DNA of 64,000 nt from Thiomicrorhabdus heinhorstiae (GCF_013391765.2 NZ_JACBGI020000008.1:1-64000), one strand, 5' to 3'. Shown: positions 15,992 through 25,050, numbered from the stretch's first letter. Notes: generated by a model not told the origin, from the letters alone. A program made the numbers and translations.

Positions 15992-17233
15992 ATGATAAAT
16001 CAGACAAACAATTACGACGCGGCCAATCGTCTTGCGTTGGATCGCATCATTGCCTGCGAACCCGCACTAGTCGGTATCGAACCGGCGCAGACCGCGCTCG
16101 GTTTACGCGAGGGGGAGCTGGGGCATGCAGGTCCTCCGTTCGCCGATGACGAAATCCTGCCGGCAACGGTACTCAATGCACTGGCCGGTGCCGCAATGAT
16201 CGAAGGCTGGGCAAAAACGCTGCATGAGGCGCAAGGCATGATCGAAAATCGGGAGATTACACTGCACAGCAATCACGCTCTCGGCACAGTCTCGCCTATG
16301 GCTGGAGTGGTTCGACCGTCGCAACCTCTGATGCGGGTGGAAAATCGCAACGGCGAAGGTGTGTGTTATGCGACCTTTGCCGAAAGTGGCCGCCGGGCAC
16401 TGCGTTTCGGTGTCTATGACGATCAGGTTGCCGAACAGCTGGCATTTCTGGAAGAGCGTGTGGCACCTGAAATTGCCGCCTGTCTGCCGAAAGAAGGTTT
16501 GGCAGTGTTGCCATTGGTGGCGGAAGGTGTACGCCTTGGCGACGACGTGCATCAACGCAACATTGGCGGGATGTATGCATTTATCAAGGCGCTGCCGAAT
16601 CTCGATACTGAGGTTCGCAGTTGGTTGCTGGATAACCCGCAGCATTTTCTTAATTACGCCATGGCTTCCGCTAAATTATGTCTGGATCGTGCACGCGGTA
16701 TCGAAGGCTCCAGTGTCGTCGTCGCCATCGCCCGTAACGGTAATATGTGCGGAATTCAGCTGGCGGGTACCGGAGAAGAATGGTTCTGCGCGCCGTCCGG
16801 CATTCCCGACGGAGGATTTTACCCGCCATTCGGTCTCGATGACGCTCAACCGGATCTTGGCGATAGTGCCATTATGGAGGCTTTCGGGCTTGGCGGTACT
16901 GCAGCACATTGTTCGCCTCAGATCGCCGGTCTGTTAAATACGCCATGGCCGGCAGCGGTGAACGCCGGGCGTTTGCAACGCAGCTTTTTTCTCGAAGGAC
17001 ATCCGTTAATGAACCCTGTACTGGCAGGAACCGAGGGTCTGGGTCTTGGGCTGGATGCACGCCGAGTCGTGAATGAAGGTGTCGGTGTGCGTATTCATAC
17101 CGGCATAGCGCATCGAGACGGCAGTACCGGCTGGATCGGTATCGGTGCAGTGAATGCGCCATTAGATTGTTTTTCTCAGGCCTGCAAATATCTTGACGCC
17201 ATCCCCCTAACGCAACTGGAGAAATGCGTATGA
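15992..17233 (+). CDS. DUF1116 protein (YlbE/AllG-like)
   Basis: A 413-residue protein matching the DUF1116 pattern: AANRLALDRI with PALVGIEPA near the start, HAGPPFADDE, GAAMIEGWA, GTVSPMAGVVRPSQP, RFGVYDDQV and GDDVHQRN. E. coli YlbE belongs here and has been reported as a subunit of the oxamate carbamoyltransferase (AllFGH) of the allantoin route. No FdrA (AllF) or DUF2877 (AllH) partner is present, so the protein would act alone or in another complex. In this operon a carbamoyl- or C-N-cleaving role is plausible but inferred. It overlaps the permease start (ATGA), so the two are translationally coupled. Confidence 0.8.
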   Translation: MINQTNNYDAANRLALDRIIACEPALVGIEPAQTALGLREGELGHAGPPFADDEILPATVLNALAGAAMIEGWAKTLHEAQGMIENREITLHSNHALGTVSPMAGVVRPSQPLMRVENRNGEGVCYATFAESGRRALRFGVYDDQVAEQLAFLEERVAPEIAACLPKEGLAVLPLVAEGVRLGDDVHQRNIGGMYAFIKALPNLDTEVRSWLLDNPQHFLNYAMASAKLCLDRARGIEGSSVVVAIARNGNMCGIQLAGTGEEWFCAPSGIPDGGFYPPFGLDDAQPDLGDSAIMEAFGLGGTAAHCSPQIAGLLNTPWPAAVNAGRLQRSFFLEGHPLMNPVLAGTEGLGLGLDARRVVNEGVGVRIHTGIAHRDGSTGWIGIGAVNAPLDCFSQACKYLDAIPLTQLEKCV

Positions 17234-18159
17234 CAGGTAATCGCCCCGAATCCAAACTGTTTGAAAATTCTATACCGAATACTGCGGAACACAATGGTTC
17301 AAAAACGGATAAATCAACCTCAGCCGAGGTTTCGCAAGTACGTACCCCTCGCAGTGCCACGGTTAAACCCAGCCGCATGAGTATGGCCTGGAGCGAAGCA
17401 GGCTGGTTATTGTTTGCCTGGCTGCTGATTGCCGCCCTTTGGGAATTGGGCGCTTATACCGAAGTGCTCAATCCGCGGATTTTACCGCCTCCGAGTGAAA
17501 CGATTCCTTATCTGTTGCAGGGACCGGCACCGGCAGGCATCGGCGCACAACGCACGACGTTTATAGGCGCCATTCTCGATACCTTGAGCCGTGTGGCTAT
17601 CGGCTATCTGCTGGGTATCTTCGCCGCAATGCTCGTGGGCGCTTTGATCGTGCGCTATAAGGCTTTGCGTCGAGTGTGTTTTCCTATCGTACAGACTCTG
17701 GCGCCGGTCTCGCCTGTAGCCTGGATTCCGTTTGCCATTGCGCTGGTTGGTATCGGTTCGCCGGCGGCGATATTTGTGGTGTTTATGGCGATTTTCGGAT
17801 CGATGACGGTATCGGCGGTAGCCGCTTTCGACAGTGTTCCGGAAGAGATGCTGAAAGTGGGGAGAAGCCTGGGTACGAGCAGCACGCATATGTGGACCCG
17901 TGTGATTATCCCGGCCGCAGCGCCCGATTTAATGGTCATGGCTCGCATGAGTTTCTTTGCCGCTTGGATGGCGGTACTGGCCGGCGAGATGGCCGGCATC
18001 AATTCCGGGTTGGGTTATCTGATTATTCTCGGTCAGCAGATGTACAACATGAAACTGGTGATGGTAGGGATCATCACCATTGGGGTACTGGGCTTTGCTA
18101 TTGATCGATTGCTGTTGCTGATCCAGCGTCGTTTGTTGTGGTGGGAGTATCGTCGATGA
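17230..18159 (+). CDS. ABC transporter permease (SsuC/TauC-like)
   Basis: A 309-residue inner-membrane permease. A polar N-terminal extension of about 55 residues precedes six predicted helices. The coupling loop with the EAA-like motif (LKVGRSLGTSSTHMWTRVIIP region) lies near residue 215. Start choice: ATG 17230 overlaps the previous stop as ATGA and lies eight bases after GGAG, while ATG 17224 is too close to that site. It forms the importer with the binding protein at 13621 and the ATPase at 18156. The family imports sulfonates, nitrate, thiamin precursors and similar small anions or heterocycles. Confidence 0.9.
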   Translation: MTGNRPESKLFENSIPNTAEHNGSKTDKSTSAEVSQVRTPRSATVKPSRMSMAWSEAGWLLFAWLLIAALWELGAYTEVLNPRILPPPSETIPYLLQGPAPAGIGAQRTTFIGAILDTLSRVAIGYLLGIFAAMLVGALIVRYKALRRVCFPIVQTLAPVSPVAWIPFAIALVGIGSPAAIFVVFMAIFGSMTVSAVAAFDSVPEEMLKVGRSLGTSSTHMWTRVIIPAAAPDLMVMARMSFFAAWMAVLAGEMAGINSGLGYLIILGQQMYNMKLVMVGIITIGVLGFAIDRLLLLIQRRLLWWEYRR

Positions 18160-18989
18160 CGGAAATGAATGGAAAAAAACGCCGACCGACACAAGTGGTG
18201 TTTGAAAACGTCAGTAAACGTTTTGGCGAAAAACAGGCGACTAAGGATGTCTCACTCAAGGTGCCGGGCGGTAGTTTTACCGTGATTATAGGACCCAGCG
18301 GCTGCGGGAAAAGTACCATGCTGGGTCTTGCCGCAGGGCTTGACGAACCGAGCGAGGGTTATGTATTTGTCGGTGGCCGCGAAGTGGCCGGACCAACCGA
18401 GAATGTGGCACTGCTGTTTCAGCACTACAACCTGTTTCCGTGGTTGTCCGCCTGCGACAATGTCGCCTTTGCATTTCGCAATCGCGGCATGCCTCGCAAG
18501 GAGGCACGTCGTCGTGCAATGGAATTGCTGGCCAATGTCGGTCTCGGTGATTATGCGGATAAGGTGCCGGACGAACTCAGCGGCGGTATGAAACAACGGG
18601 TGGCGCTGGTGCGGGCGTTTGCGATGCAACCGGGTCTGCTGTTGATGGACGAACCGTTCGCGGCACTGGATCATCAGACTCGACGCATTATGCAGAATTA
18701 TCTGCTGATGACCTGGCAGGCCACCGATGCTACGGTAATTATGGTGACTCACGATCTTGATGAAGCCTTGTATCTGGCCGATCGTCTGGTGCTGTTTTCA
18801 GGTTCGCCGGGCACGATTAGCGAAGTCATCGATATCGATATTCCACGCCCGAGAAAACTTGATGAGGACTTCCTCGCGTCGATTCGCCAAAGGTTGGAAG
18901 CGCATCTGGAAAAAGAGGTGGCCTATGACGAATTCACCGAAGCCGAACTGGCCAAAGTAATGGGCTTCGCCAGTGCCGGTCAAGCATAG
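18156..18989 (+). CDS. ABC transporter ATP-binding protein (SsuB/TauB-like)
   Basis: A 277-residue ATPase with all standard motifs: Walker A GPSGCGKST near residue 48, Q-loop in LLFQHYNLFPW, signature LSGGMKQR, Walker B LLLMDEPFAALD and the switch His in MVTHDLDEAL. The start at 18156 overlaps the permease stop (ATGA), with GGGAG about nine bases upstream; an earlier in-frame start at 18138 lacks that support. It powers import of the operon's substrate. Confidence 0.93.
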   Translation: MTEMNGKKRRPTQVVFENVSKRFGEKQATKDVSLKVPGGSFTVIIGPSGCGKSTMLGLAAGLDEPSEGYVFVGGREVAGPTENVALLFQHYNLFPWLSACDNVAFAFRNRGMPRKEARRRAMELLANVGLGDYADKVPDELSGGMKQRVALVRAFAMQPGLLLMDEPFAALDHQTRRIMQNYLLMTWQATDATVIMVTHDLDEALYLADRLVLFSGSPGTISEVIDIDIPRPRKLDEDFLASIRQRLEAHLEKEVAYDEFTEAELAKVMGFASAGQA

Positions 18990-19033
18990 TAGAGCAAAAC
19001 AAATTTAACTAACTAATCCAATAGGAGATATTG

Positions 19034-19354
19034 ATGCAAATTACTTTTCTGACTTTTGACGGGACGCCTTACACGGTTGATGCGGATGAAGGGATGACGG
19101 CGATGGAAGCGGCAATTAATAATGGTGTCGACGGCATTGAAGGTGATTGCGGCGGTAACTGTAACTGTGCGACCTGTCATGTGTTTGTTGATCCGAAATG
19201 GAGTGGGCAGGTAGGCGAAGCCTCGCCGATGGAAGAAGCTTTGCTGGCTTCGCGATCGGACCTGGCGGAAAACAGTCGTCTGGCTTGTCAGATTGAACTG
19301 GTAGCGGAACTGGACGGACTGGTATTGCAGATGCCGGAATCGCAATTCATTTAA
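19034..19354 (+). CDS. [2Fe-2S] ferredoxin, putidaredoxin/adrenodoxin type
   Basis: A 106-residue ferredoxin. Cluster ligands are Cys39, Cys45 and Cys48 (DCGGNCNCATC, spacing C-x5-C-x2-C) and Cys85 in RLACQIEL; an extra Cys at 43 lies within the loop. The C-terminal LQMPESQ is typical for the oxygenase-linked subfamily. AGGAG lies six bases before ATG 19034. It should receive electrons from the reductase at 19803 and pass them to an oxygenase. No P450 or Rieske oxygenase is nearby, so the partner may be the flavoprotein at 14719 or an enzyme elsewhere. Confidence 0.92.
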   Translation: MQITFLTFDGTPYTVDADEGMTAMEAAINNGVDGIEGDCGGNCNCATCHVFVDPKWSGQVGEASPMEEALLASRSDLAENSRLACQIELVAELDGLVLQMPESQFI

Positions 19355-19396
19355 CACATTATTTTCACTTTAACAGCAGTTTTTAAGGAGCTGATT

Positions 19397-19801
19397 TTGG
19401 AAGGGATTAAACATCATTTTGTAGAAAAGGCTGCGCCGCCGGCATCACCTTATCATCACGCGGTGGAAGCAGCTGGCTGGCTGCATGTTACCGGTCAATT
19501 GCCTACCGACCCGAAAGATCCGAAAGCACCTTTACCGGATGATATTCAGGCGCAGACGAAGCTGGTATTCGAGAATCTGCAATTGATTCTCGAACATGCC
19601 GGTTACACCTTCGACAATGTTATGTTTCTACGTATCTACATGACGCATTTCAAACGCGATTTCCATGCAATGAACGAGATTATTATCGGGCATTTCAAAG
19701 AAGAATATCTGCCGGGTCGTACGACTTTCGGCGTGGCCGAGTTAGGGCGGGATGCGCTGGTGGAAATCGACTTGGTTGCCTATAAAAAGCCGGTTGACTG
19801 A
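19397..19801 (+). CDS. RidA/YjgF-family (RutC-like) enamine/imine deaminase
   Basis: A 134-residue RidA-fold protein, normally a homotrimer. The family's active-site Arg is present in GRTTFGVAEL and the conserved Glu in ALVEIDLVAY. The TTG start at 19397 is supported by AGGAG six bases upstream. RidA proteins hydrolyse reactive enamines such as 2-aminoacrylate; RutC does this on the pyrimidine (Rut) route. In this operon it suggests that ring opening produces an enamine that must be deaminated to a keto or aldehyde product plus ammonium. It ends one base before the reductase start. Confidence 0.88.
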   Translation: MEGIKHHFVEKAAPPASPYHHAVEAAGWLHVTGQLPTDPKDPKAPLPDDIQAQTKLVFENLQLILEHAGYTFDNVMFLRIYMTHFKRDFHAMNEIIIGHFKEEYLPGRTTFGVAELGRDALVEIDLVAYKKPVD

Positions 19802-19802
19802 T

Positions 19803-21038
19803 ATGAGTGACGCTGGCGTAGTAATTATCGGAGCAGGGCAGGCCGGAGCAACCGTCGCTAGCGGTCTGGCACAGGCCGGTTATCAGGGTTCGATTACGCT
19901 GATCGGTGAAGAATCCTATGCACCCTATCAGCGACCGCCTTTATCCAAGGGGTTCATCAACGGCGATACCGGAATCGAAGGTCTATTGGTCAAGCCGGAA
20001 TCCTATTATGCCCAGAAGCACATACAATTGATAAAAGGCTGTCGAGTGCAGTCTATTCAACCGGGAAGCTATAGTGTGCAATTGGATAACGGTGAACAAC
20101 TGAGCTATGGCTCTTTGGTACTCTGCACCGGTTCAAGACCGCGTGCTCTGTCGATTAAAGGCGCCGATTTGAAGTATGTGTTTTCATTGCGCAACATCGA
20201 TGATGCACAGGCGATTAAAGACGCCTTGCCTGAGAAGGGGCGTCTGGTGATTGTCGGTGCCGGTTATGTCGGATTGGAGCTGGCGGCATCCTGTGTGAAA
20301 CAGGGCCTGACAGTGACAGTGCTGGAACGCGCCGCTCGTGTGATGGAACGCAGCGCATCGCCTCAGGTGTCGGAGCATTATCGCGCCATGCACGAAGCGG
20401 CAGGTGTGAATATTGTGTGTGACGTGAATGTGCTTGCCTTGCAAGGCGAGCAACAGGTGACGGCGGTCGAAGTCGAGGATGGCCGCGTCTGGCCCGCGGA
20501 TGTGGTAGTGATTGGTGTCGGAGCCGTTGCCAATACCGAACTGGCTCAGTCTGTCGGCTTGCAGTGCGATGACGGTATTCTGATCGATGATCAGTGTCGC
20601 AGCAGTATTGAAAGCATCTACGCAGCCGGGGATTGTACTCGCCAGACTCACGCGTTATTACAGAAATCCTTGCGGCTGGAGTCGGTTCAGAATGCGACCG
20701 CTCAGGCGCGTATGATTGTCGCTCATATGATGAATAAACCGGCGCCGCGTAGCGAAGTGCCCTGGTTCTGGTCCGACCAGTTCGATGTCCGTTTACAGAT
20801 TGCCGGCATTGTGCAGCCGGATTATACCCCCATTCTGCGCGGCGATCCCGACAGCGGCAGTTTCAGCGTTTTGCATATGCTGGACGATCGGTTACAGGCG
20901 CTGGAAGGGATAAACCGTCCAATGGATTTCACGCTGGGGCGAAAGCTGATCAGTGAACAAATTCAGGTAAATACGGATTCCCTTATGGATGAAAGTATTC
21001 CCCTGTATCCTCCGCCTGTGATGACCAAGTCTGGCTAA
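19803..21038 (+). CDS. FAD-dependent ferredoxin reductase (putidaredoxin-reductase-like)
   Basis: A 411-residue NAD(P)H:ferredoxin reductase. It has the FAD site IIGAGQAGATVASGL, the signature YQRPPLSKGF near residue 47, a second Rossmann site IVGAGYVGLELAAS for NAD(P)H near 148, and IYAAGDCTR near 275. The C-terminal domain (LQIAGIVQPDY region) is also typical. ATG 19803 directly follows the RidA stop, so the genes are coupled; a longer frame from 19752 overlaps RidA and lacks support. It should reduce the ferredoxin at 19034. It is the last gene of the operon. Confidence 0.92.
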   Translation: MSDAGVVIIGAGQAGATVASGLAQAGYQGSITLIGEESYAPYQRPPLSKGFINGDTGIEGLLVKPESYYAQKHIQLIKGCRVQSIQPGSYSVQLDNGEQLSYGSLVLCTGSRPRALSIKGADLKYVFSLRNIDDAQAIKDALPEKGRLVIVGAGYVGLELAASCVKQGLTVTVLERAARVMERSASPQVSEHYRAMHEAAGVNIVCDVNVLALQGEQQVTAVEVEDGRVWPADVVVIGVGAVANTELAQSVGLQCDDGILIDDQCRSSIESIYAAGDCTRQTHALLQKSLRLESVQNATAQARMIVAHMMNKPAPRSEVPWFWSDQFDVRLQIAGIVQPDYTPILRGDPDSGSFSVLHMLDDRLQALEGINRPMDFTLGRKLISEQIQVNTDSLMDESIPLYPPPVMTKSG

Positions 21039-21321
21039 GCTTCTGTCACCAATGGGTGGTCACTTAAAAATGGCCGCCCCAGCTCCATTTTGAATGGAAT
21101 CTCTTTAGTTGGGACTCAGTCCTTATCTCAATATTTTGGCTATCATGCCTTAATGGTTTTCTCTCGATAACTCGCATCTCTTTATTATTTCTCATAATGA
21201 ATCTTTTTTTCTTTACAAGATATATTTGTTTTGGCAATATAAATTCGGTTTCAAGCTAAAAAGTTTTGTTTACACAATAACTTAACAGCGGGTTGGTATT
21301 TTTCTGTAATGCGGAAAGCAA

Positions 21322-22740
21322 GTGAAAAAAGTACACCTTTTCAGTCTGGATTTTGGTTCTACAACAAGCTGCGCAATGTTGGTCGAAGCCTATCTGGAAA
21401 AAAATCAGGTGACTGGAAAAATGTATTTTGAGAATCCCTGCATCGTTTACAAGTCCGAACCCGTTTTTACCCCGGTGGAAAACGATAAGGTAAATGAAAT
21501 AAAGATAGGACAATATCTGCAACAGTGGCTCTCCGAGTCTCGGGTGGAAAAAGAGCAACTTTTCTCCGGCGGCGCGATCTTTACCGGATTGACGGCCAAG
21601 AAAGCCAATGTTGAGCAGATTGCCAGCCAAGTGGATAAATTCATCGGGCCTACCATTGCCAACACCATCGACGATCCTAATCTGGAATCCTGGCTGGCTT
21701 ACTTGGGGAATTTTTCCTACAGTACCTTTGGCGACCAAGCGGTGTTGAATCTGGATATTGGCGGCGGCACCACCAACCCGGCGATTGGAATCGGCAAGAG
21801 CGTTTTATCAACCGGTTGCTATGCGATAGGCGCCAGACACTTTCAATTCGAACCCGGCTCCTACCTCCTTACCGCTCTGAGCGAGAGTGCGCAAGAAACA
21901 TTGCAACAGCTGAATTTGAATTATCAGATCGGTGACACCGTCTTGACCGGAGATATCGAAAAGATTTGTGACTTTTACGTGGCGCAGCTTAAACGAATTA
22001 AACTGGGTCAATCTGCTTGCCAGCATTTGATCGAAGTACCGCTTGAAGTAAAAACGCCGGTAGACAAAGTACTTCTGTCGGGCGGGGTTGGAGAAGTCTA
22101 CTACGATTTCCTTCGTTCCGGGGAATTGCCACCCACTACTTATTTTGGCGATCTGGGAGTGGATCTGGTCAAAGCCATTTTGCGCTCCAATCTTTTGCAG
22201 CATCAGGAGATACTTCCCAAAGAGAGCGGCCGCGCCACGGTCTACGGGATGGCACTCTTTAACACCGATATTTCCGGCTCAACCGTTTTTCTCGACCATC
22301 ATACCGAGTTGCCACTGAATAAAATTCCCATTATCGGCTCCATTCGAATGGATACAGAGCAAAGCCCTACCTTTCTTGAGCAGCTGAAACAATTGCTTAT
22401 GACTCAGATAAAAGTCGGCGGAGCTCTGTTTCTGGATTGGAATACCGCTTCGGTTACCGAGTTACGGGGTTTCGGCAAATTACTGCGAGAATTGATTAAT
22501 GAGATCGTGTCAGATACCTCATTCAACATTCAAAAGCCGTTGATTTTCTTTGTTCCCGACGATGTTGCACTCACTTTTGGAAATTACCTGACCCAATGGC
22601 GTGAATGGACATTTCCAATCTTCATTATTGACGAAGTACCGCATAAAGACGCTTCTTTCGTCAATATCGGACGTAAACAACATCATGTCGTCCCGGTTTC
22701 ATTCCACGGCATTCATCAAATGCGAGGCCTTTATGCGTAA
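21322..22740 (+). CDS. eutA: Ethanolamine ammonia-lyase reactivating factor EutA
   Basis: A 472-residue EutA protein of the actin/Hsp70-like ATPase fold: FSLDFGSTTSCAMLVEAY at the start and LDIGGGTTNPAI near residue 145 for phosphate binding, with a second nucleotide loop LLSGGVGEVYYD. It removes damaged cobalamin from ethanolamine ammonia-lyase using ATP. The GTG start lies after GCGGAAAG. Its stop overlaps the EutBC start (ATGCGTAA, eight bases), so chaperone and enzyme are made together. I found no cobalamin riboswitch in the 283 bases upstream. Confidence 0.92.
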   Translation: MKKVHLFSLDFGSTTSCAMLVEAYLEKNQVTGKMYFENPCIVYKSEPVFTPVENDKVNEIKIGQYLQQWLSESRVEKEQLFSGGAIFTGLTAKKANVEQIASQVDKFIGPTIANTIDDPNLESWLAYLGNFSYSTFGDQAVLNLDIGGGTTNPAIGIGKSVLSTGCYAIGARHFQFEPGSYLLTALSESAQETLQQLNLNYQIGDTVLTGDIEKICDFYVAQLKRIKLGQSACQHLIEVPLEVKTPVDKVLLSGGVGEVYYDFLRSGELPPTTYFGDLGVDLVKAILRSNLLQHQEILPKESGRATVYGMALFNTDISGSTVFLDHHTELPLNKIPIIGSIRMDTEQSPTFLEQLKQLLMTQIKVGGALFLDWNTASVTELRGFGKLLRELINEIVSDTSFNIQKPLIFFVPDDVALTFGNYLTQWREWTFPIFIIDEVPHKDASFVNIGRKQHHVVPVSFHGIHQMRGLYA

Positions 22741-24949
22741 ACTGCAAGATATTTTCGTACCTTATCTCAAAGCACCCTTAGCTTATACTTTCAATTTTGA
22801 AGGCGAGGTTTTCTCTTTTCCGAACCTGAAAGTTTTGTTGGGAAAGGCGGATTACCCGAAGGCTGGAGATAAAAATGCCGGTCTCTGTGCCAAATCGGAA
22901 GTGGAAAGAGAGGCGGCCCGCAGCGTACTATCGGATTTGAGCATTCAGCACCTTTATGACAACCCCCTCTCCGTCAACGATCGAGTCGATGAAGTCATGA
23001 GAGTGAACTACGACATTGATCTGGACAAATTCAAATCCATAGCCCATCTGACGTTGGGAGAACTAAAAGACCATCTGATGGCCAGTGACGGAGATGAAAT
23101 CAAAGCGGTCGGTCGCGCCTTGACCGGAGTAATGGCTTCCGCTCTAGCAAAGTTGTGCGACACTCATGAACTGATCTATATCGCTTCCAAAGTTGAAAAT
23201 GCCAACAAGGCCAGAACCCTTCTTGGAACCCGTGGCACTCTGTCGTCGCGTTTGCAGCCTAACCATCCAACCGATGACCTGAACAGTATCGCCTTGCTGG
23301 TTTATACCGGTCTGTCGATGGGGTCCGGAGACGCTTTACTGGGCGTGAATCCCGCTAACGAAAATGTTGACACCATCAGCACCATTTACCGGGTTCTGGA
23401 TGATATTCGTCGTAAAACCGGTGCGCCTACTCAGATATGCGTGCTGTCGCATGTCAAAACCGTGATGCAATGTCTGCTCGACGGCGCTCCGGTGGAGATA
23501 CTTTTCCAGAGTCTTGCCGGCACCGAAAGCACCAACTTGACCGAATTCGATATTTCCGTACAAACGCTGGATGAAGCCTATCAGCTGGTTCAGGAAAAAA
23601 GTCCGTTGATTCAGGAAAACCCCGATGCCCGTTGCATGTATTTTGAAACCGGCCAGGGCAGCGAATACACCTACGGCAAACATGACGGTATGGACATGAC
23701 TACCTGCGAAGCTCTATGTTACGGTCTGGCTCGTCGTTACGATCCGTTTATGGTGAATAATGTCACCGGCTTTATCGGCCCGGAAACCCATGTCGATAAC
23801 TTTGAAATGATCATTTCCAACCTGCAGGATCATTTCATGGGCAAACTGCTTGGCCTGCCTATGGGCATGGCCCCCTGTTATACACTGCATTCGCAGATCA
23901 CTCTGGAAGGTCAGCAGATGGCCACCCAACTGCTCACTTCGGCCGGAGCCAACTATTATATGGCAGTGCATCTGAATACCGATCGTATGCTCGCTTACTT
24001 TGATACCAGCGGGCACGACGATCAAACCATGCGTGAAATCCATAACCGTACTACGGCCCCGGAATTCACAGAATGGGCGATCAAACTCGGTATTTTTGAA
24101 CAGAAAGAAGACGGTTCGGTTATCCGCGGACCTAACTGGGGAGACCCGAGCATTTTTATTTCCAAACAGGAAATCGAAGAACTGAAAGAATCGACTCCGG
24201 TCATGCACGATTTTGCCAATGCCGGACCGAGACCGATCAATCGTGTAAGTCGGGAAGTTAAAATGAATCAGGCTTACGCGCGGGATGCCATATACAAGGA
24301 ATTGGAAGCGGAGCGACTACAGCAAAAGTATCACACTTTGATGTTGCAGACGCTGGCGGAAGACAAGCATGCCTATCTGAATGATCCGGAACTCGGTTCA
24401 CGCCTGAATCCGACATCTGTAGAAACACTTTTAAAAACGAAAAGCAGCGACAAAATTGATGTGCAGATTGTGATTTCCGACGGTTTGAGCGCCAATGCAG
24501 TTCACGCCAACATTGATTCTCTGTTGGAAGTAATTACCGACGGCCTGAAGGCTCAAGGACTCTCTCTCGGACAAACCATAACAGTCAATTACGGTCGGGT
24601 AAAACTGGCGGATCATATTGCAGAATTAGTAAACCCCGAAATCATTGTTTACCTGATTGGCGAACGTCCTGGTGGAACCGCGGCAGCGACCAAAAGCCTG
24701 TCCTGTTACTACTGTTACAATCTGTCTGACCCGACTTCTCAAAAAGCCGCCGCCGAATTTTCAGGACACTCCGATATTCGCTATGAATATTCCGTGCTAT
24801 CCAATATTTACGAAAAAGGCTTGTCTCCGATTGAAGCCGGAAGCGTGATTGTCGAAACCGTTAAAAGTATGAAAACTTATAAAGCGGCCGGAAACCGTCT
24901 GGAATCGCTAAGTAATAAAGAAAAGCGAGTCATGCCCATGTCAGGCTGA
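22733..24949 (+). CDS. eutBC: Ethanolamine ammonia-lyase, EutB-EutC fused in one chain
   Basis: A 738-residue protein. Residues about 1-485 match the large subunit EutB (LLVYTGLSMGSGDALLGVNP, ETGQGSEYTYGKHDGMD, PMGMAPCYTLHSQ). From about residue 497 (NAGPRPINRV) the sequence follows the small subunit EutC, with QIVISDGLSANAVHAN near 580 and LIGERPGGTAAATKSLSCYY. The about 80 N-terminal residues that precede GPRP in E. coli EutC are missing at the junction. The adenosylcobalamin-dependent enzyme converts ethanolamine to acetaldehyde and ammonium. Start: ATG 22733 overlaps the eutA stop; the longer frame from 22601 runs inside eutA. No internal stop separates the two parts. Confidence 0.92.
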   Translation: MRKLQDIFVPYLKAPLAYTFNFEGEVFSFPNLKVLLGKADYPKAGDKNAGLCAKSEVEREAARSVLSDLSIQHLYDNPLSVNDRVDEVMRVNYDIDLDKFKSIAHLTLGELKDHLMASDGDEIKAVGRALTGVMASALAKLCDTHELIYIASKVENANKARTLLGTRGTLSSRLQPNHPTDDLNSIALLVYTGLSMGSGDALLGVNPANENVDTISTIYRVLDDIRRKTGAPTQICVLSHVKTVMQCLLDGAPVEILFQSLAGTESTNLTEFDISVQTLDEAYQLVQEKSPLIQENPDARCMYFETGQGSEYTYGKHDGMDMTTCEALCYGLARRYDPFMVNNVTGFIGPETHVDNFEMIISNLQDHFMGKLLGLPMGMAPCYTLHSQITLEGQQMATQLLTSAGANYYMAVHLNTDRMLAYFDTSGHDDQTMREIHNRTTAPEFTEWAIKLGIFEQKEDGSVIRGPNWGDPSIFISKQEIEELKESTPVMHDFANAGPRPINRVSREVKMNQAYARDAIYKELEAERLQQKYHTLMLQTLAEDKHAYLNDPELGSRLNPTSVETLLKTKSSDKIDVQIVISDGLSANAVHANIDSLLEVITDGLKAQGLSLGQTITVNYGRVKLADHIAELVNPEIIVYLIGERPGGTAAATKSLSCYYCYNLSDPTSQKAAAEFSGHSDIRYEYSVLSNIYEKGLSPIEAGSVIVETVKSMKTYKAAGNRLESLSNKEKRVMPMSG

Positions 24950-25014
24950 AATTCTCAATAAAGCCTATGTTTGACAGTTCATGGCTAAATTGATCGCCTA
25001 GTTTCAGCAGATAT

Positions 25015-25042
25015 AAAAAAACCGAGCTGAAACTCGGTTTTA
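25015..25042 (-). terminator. Intrinsic terminator of ssrA
   Basis: On the minus strand ACCGAG-TTTCAG-CTCGGT is followed by TTTTTT, beginning about nine bases after the tmRNA CCA end. On the plus strand the tail is TTTTATTT, so it may also serve eutBC. Confidence 0.85.
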
Positions 25043-25050
25043 TTTGAATT

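Noticed and set aside
21039-21321. Cobalamin riboswitch upstream of eutA
   Set aside because: I looked for the B12-box and the usual conserved core and found neither.
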